DNA of 64,000 bases. Source: Segatella albensis DSM 11370 = JCM 12258 (GTDB taxonomy: Bacteria; Bacteroidota; Bacteroidia; Bacteroidales; Bacteroidaceae). The stretch lies in assembly GCF_000426565.1 (NCBI RefSeq), contig NZ_AUFP01000008.1:1-64000 (forward strand), given 5' to 3'. Position numbers and translations under genes: made by a program. Of the stretch, positions 52,724-62,434 are shown piece by piece; position 1 is the stretch's first letter, and every line of letters begins with the position of its first letter. The notes under the pieces were generated by a model. It did not search any database, was not told the origin of the DNA, and saw only the letters and a program-made list of their open reading frames with translations.

Positions 52724-53148
52724 TATATGTATATCCCAGATATATGCAATAAATTAACATTCGTTTAAGTAAAAATCACTTATTTTTTTAATAAAGCATG
52801 AATTTAAAATCTAATATGTGTTTATAAAAGATGAAGTTAAATAATAGAATGTGTATAAAACTATATATTTACTATCGTTTTATTATTATATAATAGGTAT
52901 AAGTATCAATCTGTACCACAAGTGTGGTATTTTGTTGTTAATATATGTAAAAATAACAACCCGAGATATGTGAATATTTGTTAGGTTAATAAAGATGCAT
53001 TACCTTTGTGATATGTTAAAAAGATAAGGACAACGAATTAACCATTAAAAAGATTGTATTCTGATAAGATTTTTTCGTTGACAGGTTGTACTTAACTCAT
53101 AAATATAACTTTAATATATGCGTATTTAATTTTTAAGAAAGAGATCTT
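52724..53148 (+). promoter_or_regulatory. AT-rich upstream region with promoter of the second SusC
   Basis: No gene in this 425-bp stretch. A consensus promoter is present: TTTG (52977-52980), 20-base spacer, TACCTTTG (53001-53008). The block TTTGTTAGGTTAATAAAG is identical to that before the third SusC (62230). The leader is about 130 bases. Confidence 0.6.
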
Positions 53149-56100
53149 ATGGAAAAAAGACTAACAATGTTTTTAGCCTGTCTGTTTCTGAGTTTAGGAA
53201 TGGCCCTGGCGCAAAACAAAGTTTCCGGAACCGTGGTTTCTGCCGATGATGGAGAGCCTATTGTTGGCGCCTCAGTATTGATACAAGGCACCAAGACAGG
53301 TACAGTAACCAATATCGACGGAGAATTTTCATTGAATGTTCCGGAGGGTAAGAAAATTGTGGTAACTTACATTGGAATGAAATCCCAAGTTGTTGCGGCA
53401 AAGGCTAACATGAAGATTAGCTTGCATCCGGATGACAAAACTTTGGGCGAGGTCGTCGTAACCGGTATGACCCAGATGGACAAGCGATTGTTCTCAGGAG
53501 CCACCACCAAGGTGAGCGCAGCCGACGCCAAGATCGACGGTATGGCCGATATCAGCCGTTCCCTCGAAGGTCGTGCAGCCGGTGTCAGCGTACAGAACGT
53601 CACCGGTACCTTTGGTACAGCACCGAAGATTCGTGTTCGTGGAGCCACCTCAATTTACGGTAGTTCAAAACCACTATGGGTTGTTGATGGCGTCATCATG
53701 GAAGACGTACAAGAAGTAGATGCCGACGCCCTATCATCAGGTAATGCTGAGACCCTGATATCATCAGCGATAGCAGGATTGAATGCCGATGATATCGAGA
53801 GCTTCCAGATATTGAAAGACGGTTCTGCCACCTCTATCTATGGTGCCCGCGCCATGGCCGGTGTGATTGTTGTAACCACCAAGCGAGGTAAAGCAGGTAC
53901 AGCCCATATCAACTATACCGGTGAGTACACCATGCGCTTGAAGCCAAGTTACAACAACTTCAATATCATGAACTCACAAGACCAGATGGGCATCTATCAG
54001 GAACTCCAGCAGAAAGGATACCTGAACTATGCCGAGACCGCCAATAAGATGAATGGTGGTATCTATTCGAAGATGTACAACCTTCTCACCACCTACGATG
54101 AGACCACCGGTCAGTTTGCCCTTGCCAACACCACAAAAGCACGAGACGCCTATCTGCGTGCTGCCGAGTATAGAAACACCGACTGGTTCGATTTGCTTTT
54201 CTCTAACGCCATCATGCAGAACCACTCTGTCAGCATGTCAGGAGGTTCCGATCGTGCCAACTACTATGCATCAGTATCAGCGATGTACGATCCAGGATGG
54301 ACCCTACAGAGTAGAGTACAGCGCTATACCGCCAATTTGAACAACACCTTCCACATCAACAAGATGCTCGATGCCACCATGCTTGCCAATGCATCATTCC
54401 GCAGACAGAAAGCACCGGGAACATTGACTTCAGATGTAGACGTTGTATCAGGAAAGGTAAAGCGCGATTTCGATATCAACCCATATTCATATGCCATGAA
54501 CACCTCACGTGCGTTGGATCCAAATGAATACTACACAAGAAACTACGCACCATTCAACATCTTCCACGAGTTGGAGAGCAACTATATGGATTTAGGTGTG
54601 AACGATTTCCGTCTCACTGGTCAGTTAGATTTCAAGCCTATCGAAGGATTGAAACTATCTATGCTGGGTTCCGTAAAATATTCTACGACATCTCAGGAGC
54701 ACTACGTATTGGATGATGCCAACCAAGCATTGGCATACCGCGCAATGGGCACATCTACCATTCGTAACAACAACCCGTTCCTGTATAGAGATCCAGACAA
54801 CATCTATGCGTTGCCAATCTCAGTATTGCCAAACGGAGGTATTTTCGAGCGTACAGACAACAGTATGTTCGGTTGGGACACCCGATTCTCTGCAACCTAT
54901 AACACCGTGATCAACAACGACCATATCTTGAACCTCTTCGGAAGTATCGAGACAAGTTCAGTAGATCGTCACAGAACTTGGTTCCGTGGTTGGGGTATGC
55001 AATATTCAATGGGAGAGATTGCCAATTACGCATACGAAGTATTCAAGAAAGGTGTAGAAAACAATACCGACTATTATGCATTAGGCAATAGCCATGTTCG
55101 TAGCGCATCCTTTGTAGGTATGGCCAACTACTCATACAAAGGCAGATACTCATTGAACCTTACAGCCCGCGATGAAGGAACCAACTTCCTCGGCAAGGCA
55201 ACATCAGCCCGCTGGTTGCCAACGTGGAACGTATCAGCAGCATGGAGTGCACACGAAGAACCATGGTTCCAGCGCGCCTTCGGCAAAACATGGACAGATG
55301 CGAAATTACGTTTGAGCTACTCACTTACCGGTGACCGTCCATCTGTAACCAACTCATATCCAATCATCAAAAGTTACAACCCATGGCGTCCAACTGCTAG
55401 TGTTAAAGAGTCTGGACTCTATGTAGCAAGTTTGGGTAACGAAGAACTCACCTATGAGAAGAAGAAAGAGTTCAACCTCGGCTTAGACTTAGGATTCTTC
55501 AACAACCGATTGAACCTCCAGGTAGATACCTATTGGCGTAACAACTACGACTTGATCGGTTGTGCCACGACAGAAGGTCTCGGTGGAGAGATTATGAAAT
55601 TTGGTAATATCGCCACAATGAAATCAAATGGTGTAGATTTAGCGATCAGCTCAGTGAATATCAAGACCAAGAATTTCAGTTGGATAACCAATTTCAACTA
55701 CTCACATCTACATAACGAGGTTACAGAGTTGAAGACCACCAAACGCATTATCGATCTTGTTTCCGGCAATGGATTCGCACAGGAAGGCTATCCGGTAAGA
55801 GCCTTGTTCTCTATACCTTTCATGGGATTGAACAGCGAGGGTCTTCCAACATTCCTCGATCAAGACGGAAACATCTCCGTTTCAGGTATCTACTTCCAGG
55901 AGAACAATCCAGATAAGTTAGGCTTCTTGAAGTATGAAGGATCTGTAGAGCCAACCGACTTCGGTTCATTAGGCAACGTCTTCAAGTATAAAGGATGGAC
56001 CTTGAACTTCTACATCACCTATTCTTTCGGCAATGTAGTACGTCTCGCCCCAGTATTCTCTAACGAATACGACGACCTCACCTCAATGCCAAAGGATTTC

Positions 56101-56466
56101 AAAAACCGTTTTGTCAATTCAGGTGACGAGAAGACCACAACGATACCGGTGATAGCAAGTGCCCGTCAGAACGAGTTGGATACCAACCTTAGCTACGCCT
56201 ATAACGCTTACAACTATTCAACAGAGCGTATCGCCAAAGGCGACTTCATCCGTATGAAGGAAATCTCATTAGCTTACGATTTTCCACGCACTTGGTTGAA
56301 TAGCCTAAGAGTTAACAACCTCTCATTGAAGTTGCAAGCTACCAACCTGTTCTTGTTCTATGCGGACAAGAAGTTGAATGGTCAAGATCCGGAATTCGTT
56401 AACAATGGTGGTGTAGCCGTACCAGTACCAAAGCAGTTTACACTTACTTTAAGATTTGGACTTTAA
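53149..56466 (+). CDS. SusC-like TonB-dependent outer membrane receptor
   Basis: 1105 residues. The 22-residue signal peptide (MEKRLTMF... ending ALAQ) is identical to that of the third SusC at 62435. Carboxypeptidase-like domain (SGTVVSADDGEPIVGASVLI), plug (VVVTGMTQMDKRLFSGATTK, ILKDGSATSIYGARAMAGVI, VVTTKRG), then a barrel ending PKQFTLTLRFGL. First gene of a five-gene operon; the SusD start follows after 11 bases. No carbohydrate-active enzyme is in the operon; the metallohydrolase suggests a peptide- or protein-linked substrate. Confidence 0.95.
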   Translation: MEKRLTMFLACLFLSLGMALAQNKVSGTVVSADDGEPIVGASVLIQGTKTGTVTNIDGEFSLNVPEGKKIVVTYIGMKSQVVAAKANMKISLHPDDKTLGEVVVTGMTQMDKRLFSGATTKVSAADAKIDGMADISRSLEGRAAGVSVQNVTGTFGTAPKIRVRGATSIYGSSKPLWVVDGVIMEDVQEVDADALSSGNAETLISSAIAGLNADDIESFQILKDGSATSIYGARAMAGVIVVTTKRGKAGTAHINYTGEYTMRLKPSYNNFNIMNSQDQMGIYQELQQKGYLNYAETANKMNGGIYSKMYNLLTTYDETTGQFALANTTKARDAYLRAAEYRNTDWFDLLFSNAIMQNHSVSMSGGSDRANYYASVSAMYDPGWTLQSRVQRYTANLNNTFHINKMLDATMLANASFRRQKAPGTLTSDVDVVSGKVKRDFDINPYSYAMNTSRALDPNEYYTRNYAPFNIFHELESNYMDLGVNDFRLTGQLDFKPIEGLKLSMLGSVKYSTTSQEHYVLDDANQALAYRAMGTSTIRNNNPFLYRDPDNIYALPISVLPNGGIFERTDNSMFGWDTRFSATYNTVINNDHILNLFGSIETSSVDRHRTWFRGWGMQYSMGEIANYAYEVFKKGVENNTDYYALGNSHVRSASFVGMANYSYKGRYSLNLTARDEGTNFLGKATSARWLPTWNVSAAWSAHEEPWFQRAFGKTWTDAKLRLSYSLTGDRPSVTNSYPIIKSYNPWRPTASVKESGLYVASLGNEELTYEKKKEFNLGLDLGFFNNRLNLQVDTYWRNNYDLIGCATTEGLGGEIMKFGNIATMKSNGVDLAISSVNIKTKNFSWITNFNYSHLHNEVTELKTTKRIIDLVSGNGFAQEGYPVRALFSIPFMGLNSEGLPTFLDQDGNISVSGIYFQENNPDKLGFLKYEGSVEPTDFGSLGNVFKYKGWTLNFYITYSFGNVVRLAPVFSNEYDDLTSMPKDFKNRFVNSGDEKTTTIPVIASARQNELDTNLSYAYNAYNYSTERIAKGDFIRMKEISLAYDFPRTWLNSLRVNNLSLKLQATNLFLFYADKKLNGQDPEFVNNGGVAVPVPKQFTLTLRFGL

Positions 56467-56477
56467 AATAGAAGACA

Positions 56478-58070
56478 ATGAAAATCAAAAAGATATTTTA
56501 CAGCACACTAACATTAGCATTTGCCGGGATGACCCTTATATCATGTAACGACTTCCTTGACAAGATGCCCGACAACCGTGCCACTATAGATACAGACGAC
56601 GAAGCTATCTCACTACTTACTTCAGCCTATCCGGAGAATGATTACATGATGGTAGGTGAGTTTATGTCAGACAATGTAGACGATTACGGAGCCAACAATC
56701 CATATACCGATCGCTTTATCGATCAAGTGTACCATTGGCAAGACGTTACCGAGGACGATAGTGAGTCACCGGAAGAGTTCTGGCAGGCATCCTATAAGGC
56801 CATTGCCAATGCCAATCAAGCCCTAGCTTCAATCGAAGAGATGGGTGCAAACAAGTCTGAGAAATTGTCTCGTGCCAAAGGCGAAGCATTGCTTTGTCGC
56901 GCCTATAATCATTTTATGCTCACCAATATGTTCTGTAAGAACTATAATGACACAACGAGCAACAAGGATTTAGGTATACCATATATGGAAGCCCCTGAGA
57001 CCACACTTTATCCTAAGTATTCGCGCGGTACGGTGGCCGAAGACTACGAGAAGATCGAGACAGACCTTCTTGAAGGTCTGTCACTGGTAGGCGATGCCGA
57101 CTACAAAGTGCCAAAATACCATTTCAATGTCAAGGCAGCCTACGCCTTTGCCAGCCGTTTCTATCTGTACTACGAGAAATGGGACAAAGTCATCCAGTAT
57201 GCTGATCTGTTGTTAGGTTCTGATGCCAAGTCACAGTTGAGAGACTGGTCACAGGTAGCAACGATGACAACATCTTTCGATGCAGAGTCACAACACTACA
57301 TCGATGTCAGTCTGAATGCCAACCTATTGCTGCTCACCGCATACTCATCACTGCCATTGGCAACAGGTCCATACAGATATTACACCAGATATTCACATGG
57401 CAACTATCTGGCACAGAACGAAGATTGCAAGGCATCAAACCTGTGGGGAAGCTATATCTACTTCTATTCACGTCCTCATACCTACAGTGCAACCAACCTC
57501 GACCGTGTGATATTCTACAAGTTACCATACCTGTTTGAATATACCGACCCTGTGGCAGGTATCGGTTACCGTCATACCGTATATCCAGCCTTCACCACAG
57601 ACGAAGCCCTACTCAATAGAGCAGAAGCCTATGTGATGCTGAAACAGTATGACAAAGCTGCCGAAGACCTGAACACCTGGATGCACAACATCACCAGATC
57701 TACCACCCAGCTTACTCCGGAGAAGATCACCACCTTCTACAAGTCAAAGGCATATTCTTATGACGATGATGCCAAGATCGCCTCTACCATAAAGAAACAC
57801 CTTCATCCGGCCTTCAAGATCGACGAAGAAGGTAGCACCCAAGAGTGCATGCTCCAGGCCGTATTAGGTTTCCGTCGTATCGAGACCCTTCAGACCGGAC
57901 TCCGTTGGTTCGATATCAAGCGATATGGCATAGAGATCGTACGTCGTGTAATTGGTGCAGACGGCAAGCCAGCCAAGTTGGTAGACGTATTGAAAGTCAA
58001 CGACCCACGTAGAGCCGTACAGATACCATCCAAGGTTGTTGCAGCAGGTTTGGAAGCTAACCCAAGATAA
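56478..58070 (+). CDS. SusD/RagB family lipoprotein
   Basis: 530 residues. Lipoprotein signal ends MTLISC and is followed by NDFLDKMPDNR, the usual SusD start. Helical scaffold with RAKGEALLCRAYNHFMLTNM, and the C-terminal RagB region with DEALLNRAEAYVMLKQYDKA and ETLQTGLRWFDIKRYGIEIV. Ends near the family norm. Surface binding partner of the SusC upstream. Confidence 0.94.
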   Translation: MKIKKIFYSTLTLAFAGMTLISCNDFLDKMPDNRATIDTDDEAISLLTSAYPENDYMMVGEFMSDNVDDYGANNPYTDRFIDQVYHWQDVTEDDSESPEEFWQASYKAIANANQALASIEEMGANKSEKLSRAKGEALLCRAYNHFMLTNMFCKNYNDTTSNKDLGIPYMEAPETTLYPKYSRGTVAEDYEKIETDLLEGLSLVGDADYKVPKYHFNVKAAYAFASRFYLYYEKWDKVIQYADLLLGSDAKSQLRDWSQVATMTTSFDAESQHYIDVSLNANLLLLTAYSSLPLATGPYRYYTRYSHGNYLAQNEDCKASNLWGSYIYFYSRPHTYSATNLDRVIFYKLPYLFEYTDPVAGIGYRHTVYPAFTTDEALLNRAEAYVMLKQYDKAAEDLNTWMHNITRSTTQLTPEKITTFYKSKAYSYDDDAKIASTIKKHLHPAFKIDEEGSTQECMLQAVLGFRRIETLQTGLRWFDIKRYGIEIVRRVIGADGKPAKLVDVLKVNDPRRAVQIPSKVVAAGLEANPR

Positions 58071-58093
58071 ATAACATATTAAGAAATATAGAT

Positions 58094-58990
58094 ATGAAAA
58101 AATATATATTGTATTCCATGTTGTTGGCATTGTCGGTATCATCACTGACCTCATGCTCAGAGGATTCACTCGATGATCACAGTATCATCAAGTCATCACA
58201 GACCGAAGATAATGCCTTCGACAAATGGCTTACAGCCAATTATATAAATCCATACAACATTCGTTTTGAATACCGTTACGACGATAACGAGACCGATATG
58301 GATTATTTTAATGTTCCTGCAGACTATGACAAGGCCGTGAAATTAGCGCATATCGTCAAGTATGCCTGTATCGAAGCCTATGATGCCGTAGGTGGAGTAG
58401 CCTTCACCCGTAATTACTTCCCAAAGCTCCTCTATACCACAGGAGAATTTGAGTATCGCAACAACGGTACCATGATTCTCGGTACAGCCGAGGGAGGTCG
58501 CAAGATCTTCCTTGCCGGAACCAACAAGTTAGATACCTATGGTAGCACCCGTGACGGCCTTAATGAATATTATCTGAAGACCATCCATCACGAGTTCACC
58601 CATATCCTCAACCAGACCAAGGATTACAGTCCAAGTTTCCAGTTTATCACAGGTTCATCCTATCTGTTGGATGACTGGAGCAGCGATGAAGGCAAGAGCG
58701 GTTATCTTACTCGTGGTTTCATCACAGCCTATTCACAGTACTCCCCAACAGAGGATTTCGCAGAGATGCTATCAACCTATCTTACCAATCCACAGTCAAA
58801 GTGGGACAGCTGGATGACATCAGCAGGTACCGAAGGTGCATCATTGATCGGTCAGAAGTTGGAGGTCGTTCGCAACTACATGAAAGATTCTTGGCATATC
58901 GACATCGACAAGTTGCGTGATGAAATTCTCAAACGTGAGGACGATGTCGTTAAAGGCAAAGTAGATTTAACAGATTTGACGGTTAAATAA
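58094..58990 (+). CDS. Zinc metallohydrolase lipoprotein of a SusCD locus
   Basis: 298 residues. Lipoprotein signal ends SSLTSC, then SEDSLDDHS. Zinc motif HEFTHIL (H166, E167, H170), a later acidic segment SPTEDFAEMLSTYL likely giving the third ligand. This matches the group named substrate-import-associated zinc metallohydrolase lipoproteins, which sit behind SusC/SusD and before DUF4302 genes. It probably trims a peptide or amide bond in the imported substrate at the cell surface. 23 bases after SusD. Confidence 0.85.
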   Translation: MKKYILYSMLLALSVSSLTSCSEDSLDDHSIIKSSQTEDNAFDKWLTANYINPYNIRFEYRYDDNETDMDYFNVPADYDKAVKLAHIVKYACIEAYDAVGGVAFTRNYFPKLLYTTGEFEYRNNGTMILGTAEGGRKIFLAGTNKLDTYGSTRDGLNEYYLKTIHHEFTHILNQTKDYSPSFQFITGSSYLLDDWSSDEGKSGYLTRGFITAYSQYSPTEDFAEMLSTYLTNPQSKWDSWMTSAGTEGASLIGQKLEVVRNYMKDSWHIDIDKLRDEILKREDDVVKGKVDLTDLTVK

Positions 58991-59004
58991 AAACAGATGA
59001 AATT

Positions 59005-60624
59005 ATGAAAATCAATAAAGCACTTATATATATACTTCTGGTTCTTCCGGCAATTCTGTTCCAGTCTTGTCTGATGAACGAAGAAGATAAATTCGATGAT
59101 TCAGCAGCCAATCGTTTGCAGAAACGTTTGGAAGAGACCCAGAAAGTTTTGGTCAGTTCGCAATATGGATGGGCATTCGACTACTATCCTGATCGCGAGC
59201 AGAGCTATGGCGGTATCAACTATACCGTAAGGTTCACCAAAGACTCAGCCTATGTCGGCAAACTCGGTGCCGGTGAGGAGGTAGCCTCTTTGTATAAGAT
59301 GGCCACCAACAATGGTCCGGAATTATCTTTCGACACCTACAACACCCTGATGCACCAGTATGCCACCCCAAGTTCATCTCGTTATGAAGCATACGACGGC
59401 GACTTCGAGTTTATCATCGACAGTGTAGGCGACGATAAGGTCAAGATACACGGTATCCGAAGTAAGAACGTCATGTACCTGTATAAACTCACCGAACCGG
59501 CAGAGAAATACCTGGAGAAGGTAGCCAAAGAACAAGCCGAATTCGCATTCTCAGGTTTGGAAGGCAAGAACGGAGAAGAATCCGTTTCAGTAAGTCTCGA
59601 TGCGTATGACAGACAAGCATCCTATCTCTATTGTCCGGACAGCACCGAAGACGCGTCAGCCTTCATCTTCTCCGACAAAGGTATCCGTTTCTACAAGCCA
59701 ATCACCGTGAACGGCGAGTCAGACTACGACTTCGAGTATCATGCCGATAATGCCACCTTTACCGGTGTCAACAATCCATCATTGGTATTGAAAGGCATCC
59801 TCTCACCAGAATATATCATCAAAGTGTTGAAGGGATCCGTAGGCTTTACTAACGAAGCATCAACCCGCACCGTAGAAATCGCCAACTTGGATCAGTTCAC
59901 CTTCTCTACTGAAGACGACTGGTTGACCGTAACTACAGACAAGAACACCCTGACGATTTCAACAACTGCCAATACCACAGGCGAATGTCGTATGGGTAGC
60001 ATCCTTGTTAAGTCAGCCCGTAGCGAGGCAACCCTTTCTGTAGTACAGGCCGATCCGGACGAAAACTTCGTAGGCATCTACGACTACGGATATTACGATT
60101 CCGAGGATAGTCCTACATTCGGTTATGGTAAACTGACCAAGGTAGCCGACAAGAAGTACAAGTTCTCGTTCACCATGGCAGTAGGAAGTTTGAATGTACC
60201 GATGGAAATTCCATTGACCTACAACCCTGATAATGCCACATTCTACTGGCAGAGTGGTCAGATCGTCAGTCCAGAGACCGTATTAGGCTATTATGTATTT
60301 GCAGGATTCCTCAATACAGAATTCACCAATTGGACCAAGTTCAGCACCGACTATTATGCCACATTCGCCATGCAGAACGACAAAGATAACGGAACCTATT
60401 CTGTTATCGGCGGTAACTTCGACAACGAAGAGATTGGTGGTGTCTTGGTAGGAGCCCTGAATGGTCCGGAGGTCATCGAAGGCAACTATGCCGGATATAT
60501 CGAATTCCTTCAGGGCCTCATGATCTTAAAGGAATCAGGAGCATCTTCCAAGCAAAAGCTACAGAAGAAGTTTCAGACCCGCAAGCATGGTCACATCTCC
60601 TTGAAAAGGATAAATATAAAATAA
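59005..60624 (+). CDS. DUF4302-type lipoprotein with BACON-like domain
   Basis: 539 residues. Lipoprotein signal ends ILFQSC. The first ~270 residues match the DUF4302 pattern: RLQKRLEETQKVLVSSQYGW, AFDYYPDREQSYGGINYTVR, GDFEFIIDSVGDDKVKIHGI. Around 275-350 a BACON-like Ig domain follows (FTFSTEDDWLTVTTDKNTLT, SILVKSARSEATLSVVQADP), then a beta domain. It likely binds glycan or protein ligands on the surface. It ends in an unusual basic tail KLQKKFQTRKHGHISLKR. 14 bases after the metallohydrolase. Confidence 0.75.
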   Translation: MKINKALIYILLVLPAILFQSCLMNEEDKFDDSAANRLQKRLEETQKVLVSSQYGWAFDYYPDREQSYGGINYTVRFTKDSAYVGKLGAGEEVASLYKMATNNGPELSFDTYNTLMHQYATPSSSRYEAYDGDFEFIIDSVGDDKVKIHGIRSKNVMYLYKLTEPAEKYLEKVAKEQAEFAFSGLEGKNGEESVSVSLDAYDRQASYLYCPDSTEDASAFIFSDKGIRFYKPITVNGESDYDFEYHADNATFTGVNNPSLVLKGILSPEYIIKVLKGSVGFTNEASTRTVEIANLDQFTFSTEDDWLTVTTDKNTLTISTTANTTGECRMGSILVKSARSEATLSVVQADPDENFVGIYDYGYYDSEDSPTFGYGKLTKVADKKYKFSFTMAVGSLNVPMEIPLTYNPDNATFYWQSGQIVSPETVLGYYVFAGFLNTEFTNWTKFSTDYYATFAMQNDKDNGTYSVIGGNFDNEEIGGVLVGALNGPEVIEGNYAGYIEFLQGLMILKESGASSKQKLQKKFQTRKHGHISLKRINIK

Positions 60625-60643
60625 CCCACAAGATTATAAGGAA

Positions 60644-61804
60644 ATGAAAAAAATATTCAATATAGCAACACTGCTTGCATTTGTTCTGGTCATCGCTTCT
60701 TGTAGCGATGACACAGACAATCCGTATGCAAAGACATCCACCCTGAAGGTGATCAGTTCAGACGTCATTTTCAGTGGTGCTGCAGATACAGGAACCGTTG
60801 TTGTCGATGCCCAGCAAGGCATCAGTAGTGTAGATTTCAAGAGCAGTTGGGCCAAGGCCAGTGTTGATGACAATAAGGTAACGGTCGTTGCCGATGCCAA
60901 TGAAGATCTGGAAGGTCGCTCATCACTGCTCACCATCTGGTCGGGCAAAGATTCCGTGCAGGTCACCGTACAGCAGAGAGGTTTCGCGCTGAATCTCGGT
61001 TTAGGTAGCACAATAGCCTTTCCTAACAAGACCGAGTTGACCAAAGAAATCGAGATCGAGCACTCCACCGATGTAGCTTTCACCGCCGATGACGACTGGG
61101 TGAGCGCAAAGGTAGAAGGCAACAAACTCTCTATCGTGGCAGCACCTAACACGACAGGTCATATCCGAGCAACCTATCTGCATTACACCTCAGGAAAAGT
61201 CAAAGACTCTATTCAAGTGAACCAAGGAGAATTCTCCGATTTGCAAGGCAAGTACTATATGTTTGGTTATACCGAAGATGAAAACAATCCGGATAAACTC
61301 GTATCAATCTATTTGCCGGTAGAACTCAAGAAGAGCGGTAGCAGTTATATCCTAGATATCGCGGCAGCCAACTTGAAGTATCCTGTAGATTTCGATGCCA
61401 ACACACTGTCGGTAACGATCAGCGGTGGACAGTCACTCGGAACCTATACCGTGAGCGGCACCAAATACTACGTGTTCTCAGAGATGTTCGACCCAGTATC
61501 AGGATATCTTACATGGAGCACAGCAGCCCAGATGACAGCACCTTTTGTCTATGATGCCGGCAGCGGTCTTGTAGAAGCCGTCTTCAAGGATAACGGAGGC
61601 TGGGGAACACATGTAGCCCGTGGCATTTTGCTCGAACTATACAAAGCCAACACAGCAACCAGTGCCAACCGTGCCAAGCAATATATCTTAGAGATGCAAT
61701 ATCCATATCTCATAAAGGTTCCTACCAAAGATCCTCGGGCCAAAGAAAAAATATTGAAATCAAAGATAAGTACTCCTCTCTCTCTTAAGAGAAATTCTAA
61801 GTGA
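60644..61804 (+). CDS. BACON-domain lipoprotein
   Basis: 386 residues. Lipoprotein signal ends LVIASC. Two BACON-like Ig domains: about 35-112 (VDFKSSWAKASVDDNKVTVV, SLLTIWSGKDSVQVTVQQRG) and 115-195 (VAFTADDDWVSAKVEGNKLS, LHYTSGKVKDSIQVNQGEFS). A C-terminal beta domain (about 200-360) resembles that of the preceding gene. The tail is basic (KILKSKISTPLSLKRNSK). Probably an accessory surface-binding protein of the SusCD locus. Last gene before a terminator. Confidence 0.75.
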   Translation: MKKIFNIATLLAFVLVIASCSDDTDNPYAKTSTLKVISSDVIFSGAADTGTVVVDAQQGISSVDFKSSWAKASVDDNKVTVVADANEDLEGRSSLLTIWSGKDSVQVTVQQRGFALNLGLGSTIAFPNKTELTKEIEIEHSTDVAFTADDDWVSAKVEGNKLSIVAAPNTTGHIRATYLHYTSGKVKDSIQVNQGEFSDLQGKYYMFGYTEDENNPDKLVSIYLPVELKKSGSSYILDIAAANLKYPVDFDANTLSVTISGGQSLGTYTVSGTKYYVFSEMFDPVSGYLTWSTAAQMTAPFVYDAGSGLVEAVFKDNGGWGTHVARGILLELYKANTATSANRAKQYILEMQYPYLIKVPTKDPRAKEKILKSKISTPLSLKRNSK

Positions 61805-61829
61805 TCTTAGGATTATAATTCGCGTAAAG

Positions 61830-61864
61830 GGGTCAACCATATTATGTGGTTGACCCGTCTTTTT
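61830..61864 (+). terminator. Terminator of the five-gene SusCD locus
   Basis: GGGTCAACCA(T)A/TGTGGTTGACCC stem followed by GTCTTTTT. Confidence 0.88.
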
Positions 61865-61951
61865 ACGCAGTTAACTTCGTCGGCCTACATAGTTAACTTC
61901 ATCAGCTTACGCAGTTAACTTCGTAAGCCTACGCAGTTAACTTCGTAAGAA
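61864..61951. repeat. Four 22-bp tandem repeats with GTTAAC core
   Basis: Exact 22-bp period: units start at 61864, 61886, 61908 and 61930, consensus TACGCAGTTAACTTCGTaagcc. Unit 2 differs in four or five positions. Each unit contains the palindrome GTTAAC. They begin at the end of the terminator. No protein-coding frame explains them. Confidence 0.75.
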
Positions 61952-62229
61952 AGCGTCTTCGGTAACGTAAAAACAAGATATATACAAGAATATAGCAAAA
62001 TTAACATTCGTTGAGTAAAAAGGCGTGGAAATGTATGTGTATACAAGTAATATTTACGTACAAAGCGATATTGCGAGGAAAGAAAGTCGAAAATGAAAGA
62101 ATGATGCATAAAATATATCTTTGGTTTTCAAAATGTAACAAAAAACCACATAAAAGTATCATATTATCCTCATTTTACCCCTCTGAACAGTTAATAAAAG
62201 TAAAAAATAGTAGGTTTTAATTAAGATTA

Positions 62230-62261
62230 TTTGTTAGGTTAATAAAGTTGTTATACTTTTG
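62230..62261 (+). promoter_or_regulatory. Promoter of the third SusC gene
   Basis: TTTG (62230-62233), 20-base spacer, TACTTTTG (62254-62261). The leader to the ATG is about 165 bases. The first 18 bases of the element and spacer match the second SusC promoter exactly. Confidence 0.65.
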
Positions 62262-62434
62262 CAAAGTGTTAAAACTTCAAAAGAGACGAGAAAAACTCTT
62301 AGAAGCAATCAAGTAGTTTTATGATCTTGTATTACGAGAGAGATTTTTAGTAGCGAGATTTGAGGACTGTTTTAGAATAGCGAAGATTTATTTTTATTTT
62401 TTTTATACTTAACTTTTTAAGAGAGAGAGATTTT

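Noticed and set aside
61864..61951. 22-bp repeats as a CRISPR array
   Set aside because: The units are contiguous with no variable spacers and no cas genes are present.
62011..62220. Plus-strand 69-residue frame in the gap before the third SusC
   Set aside because: No motif or promoter at proper distance; the AT-rich gap gives such frames by chance.
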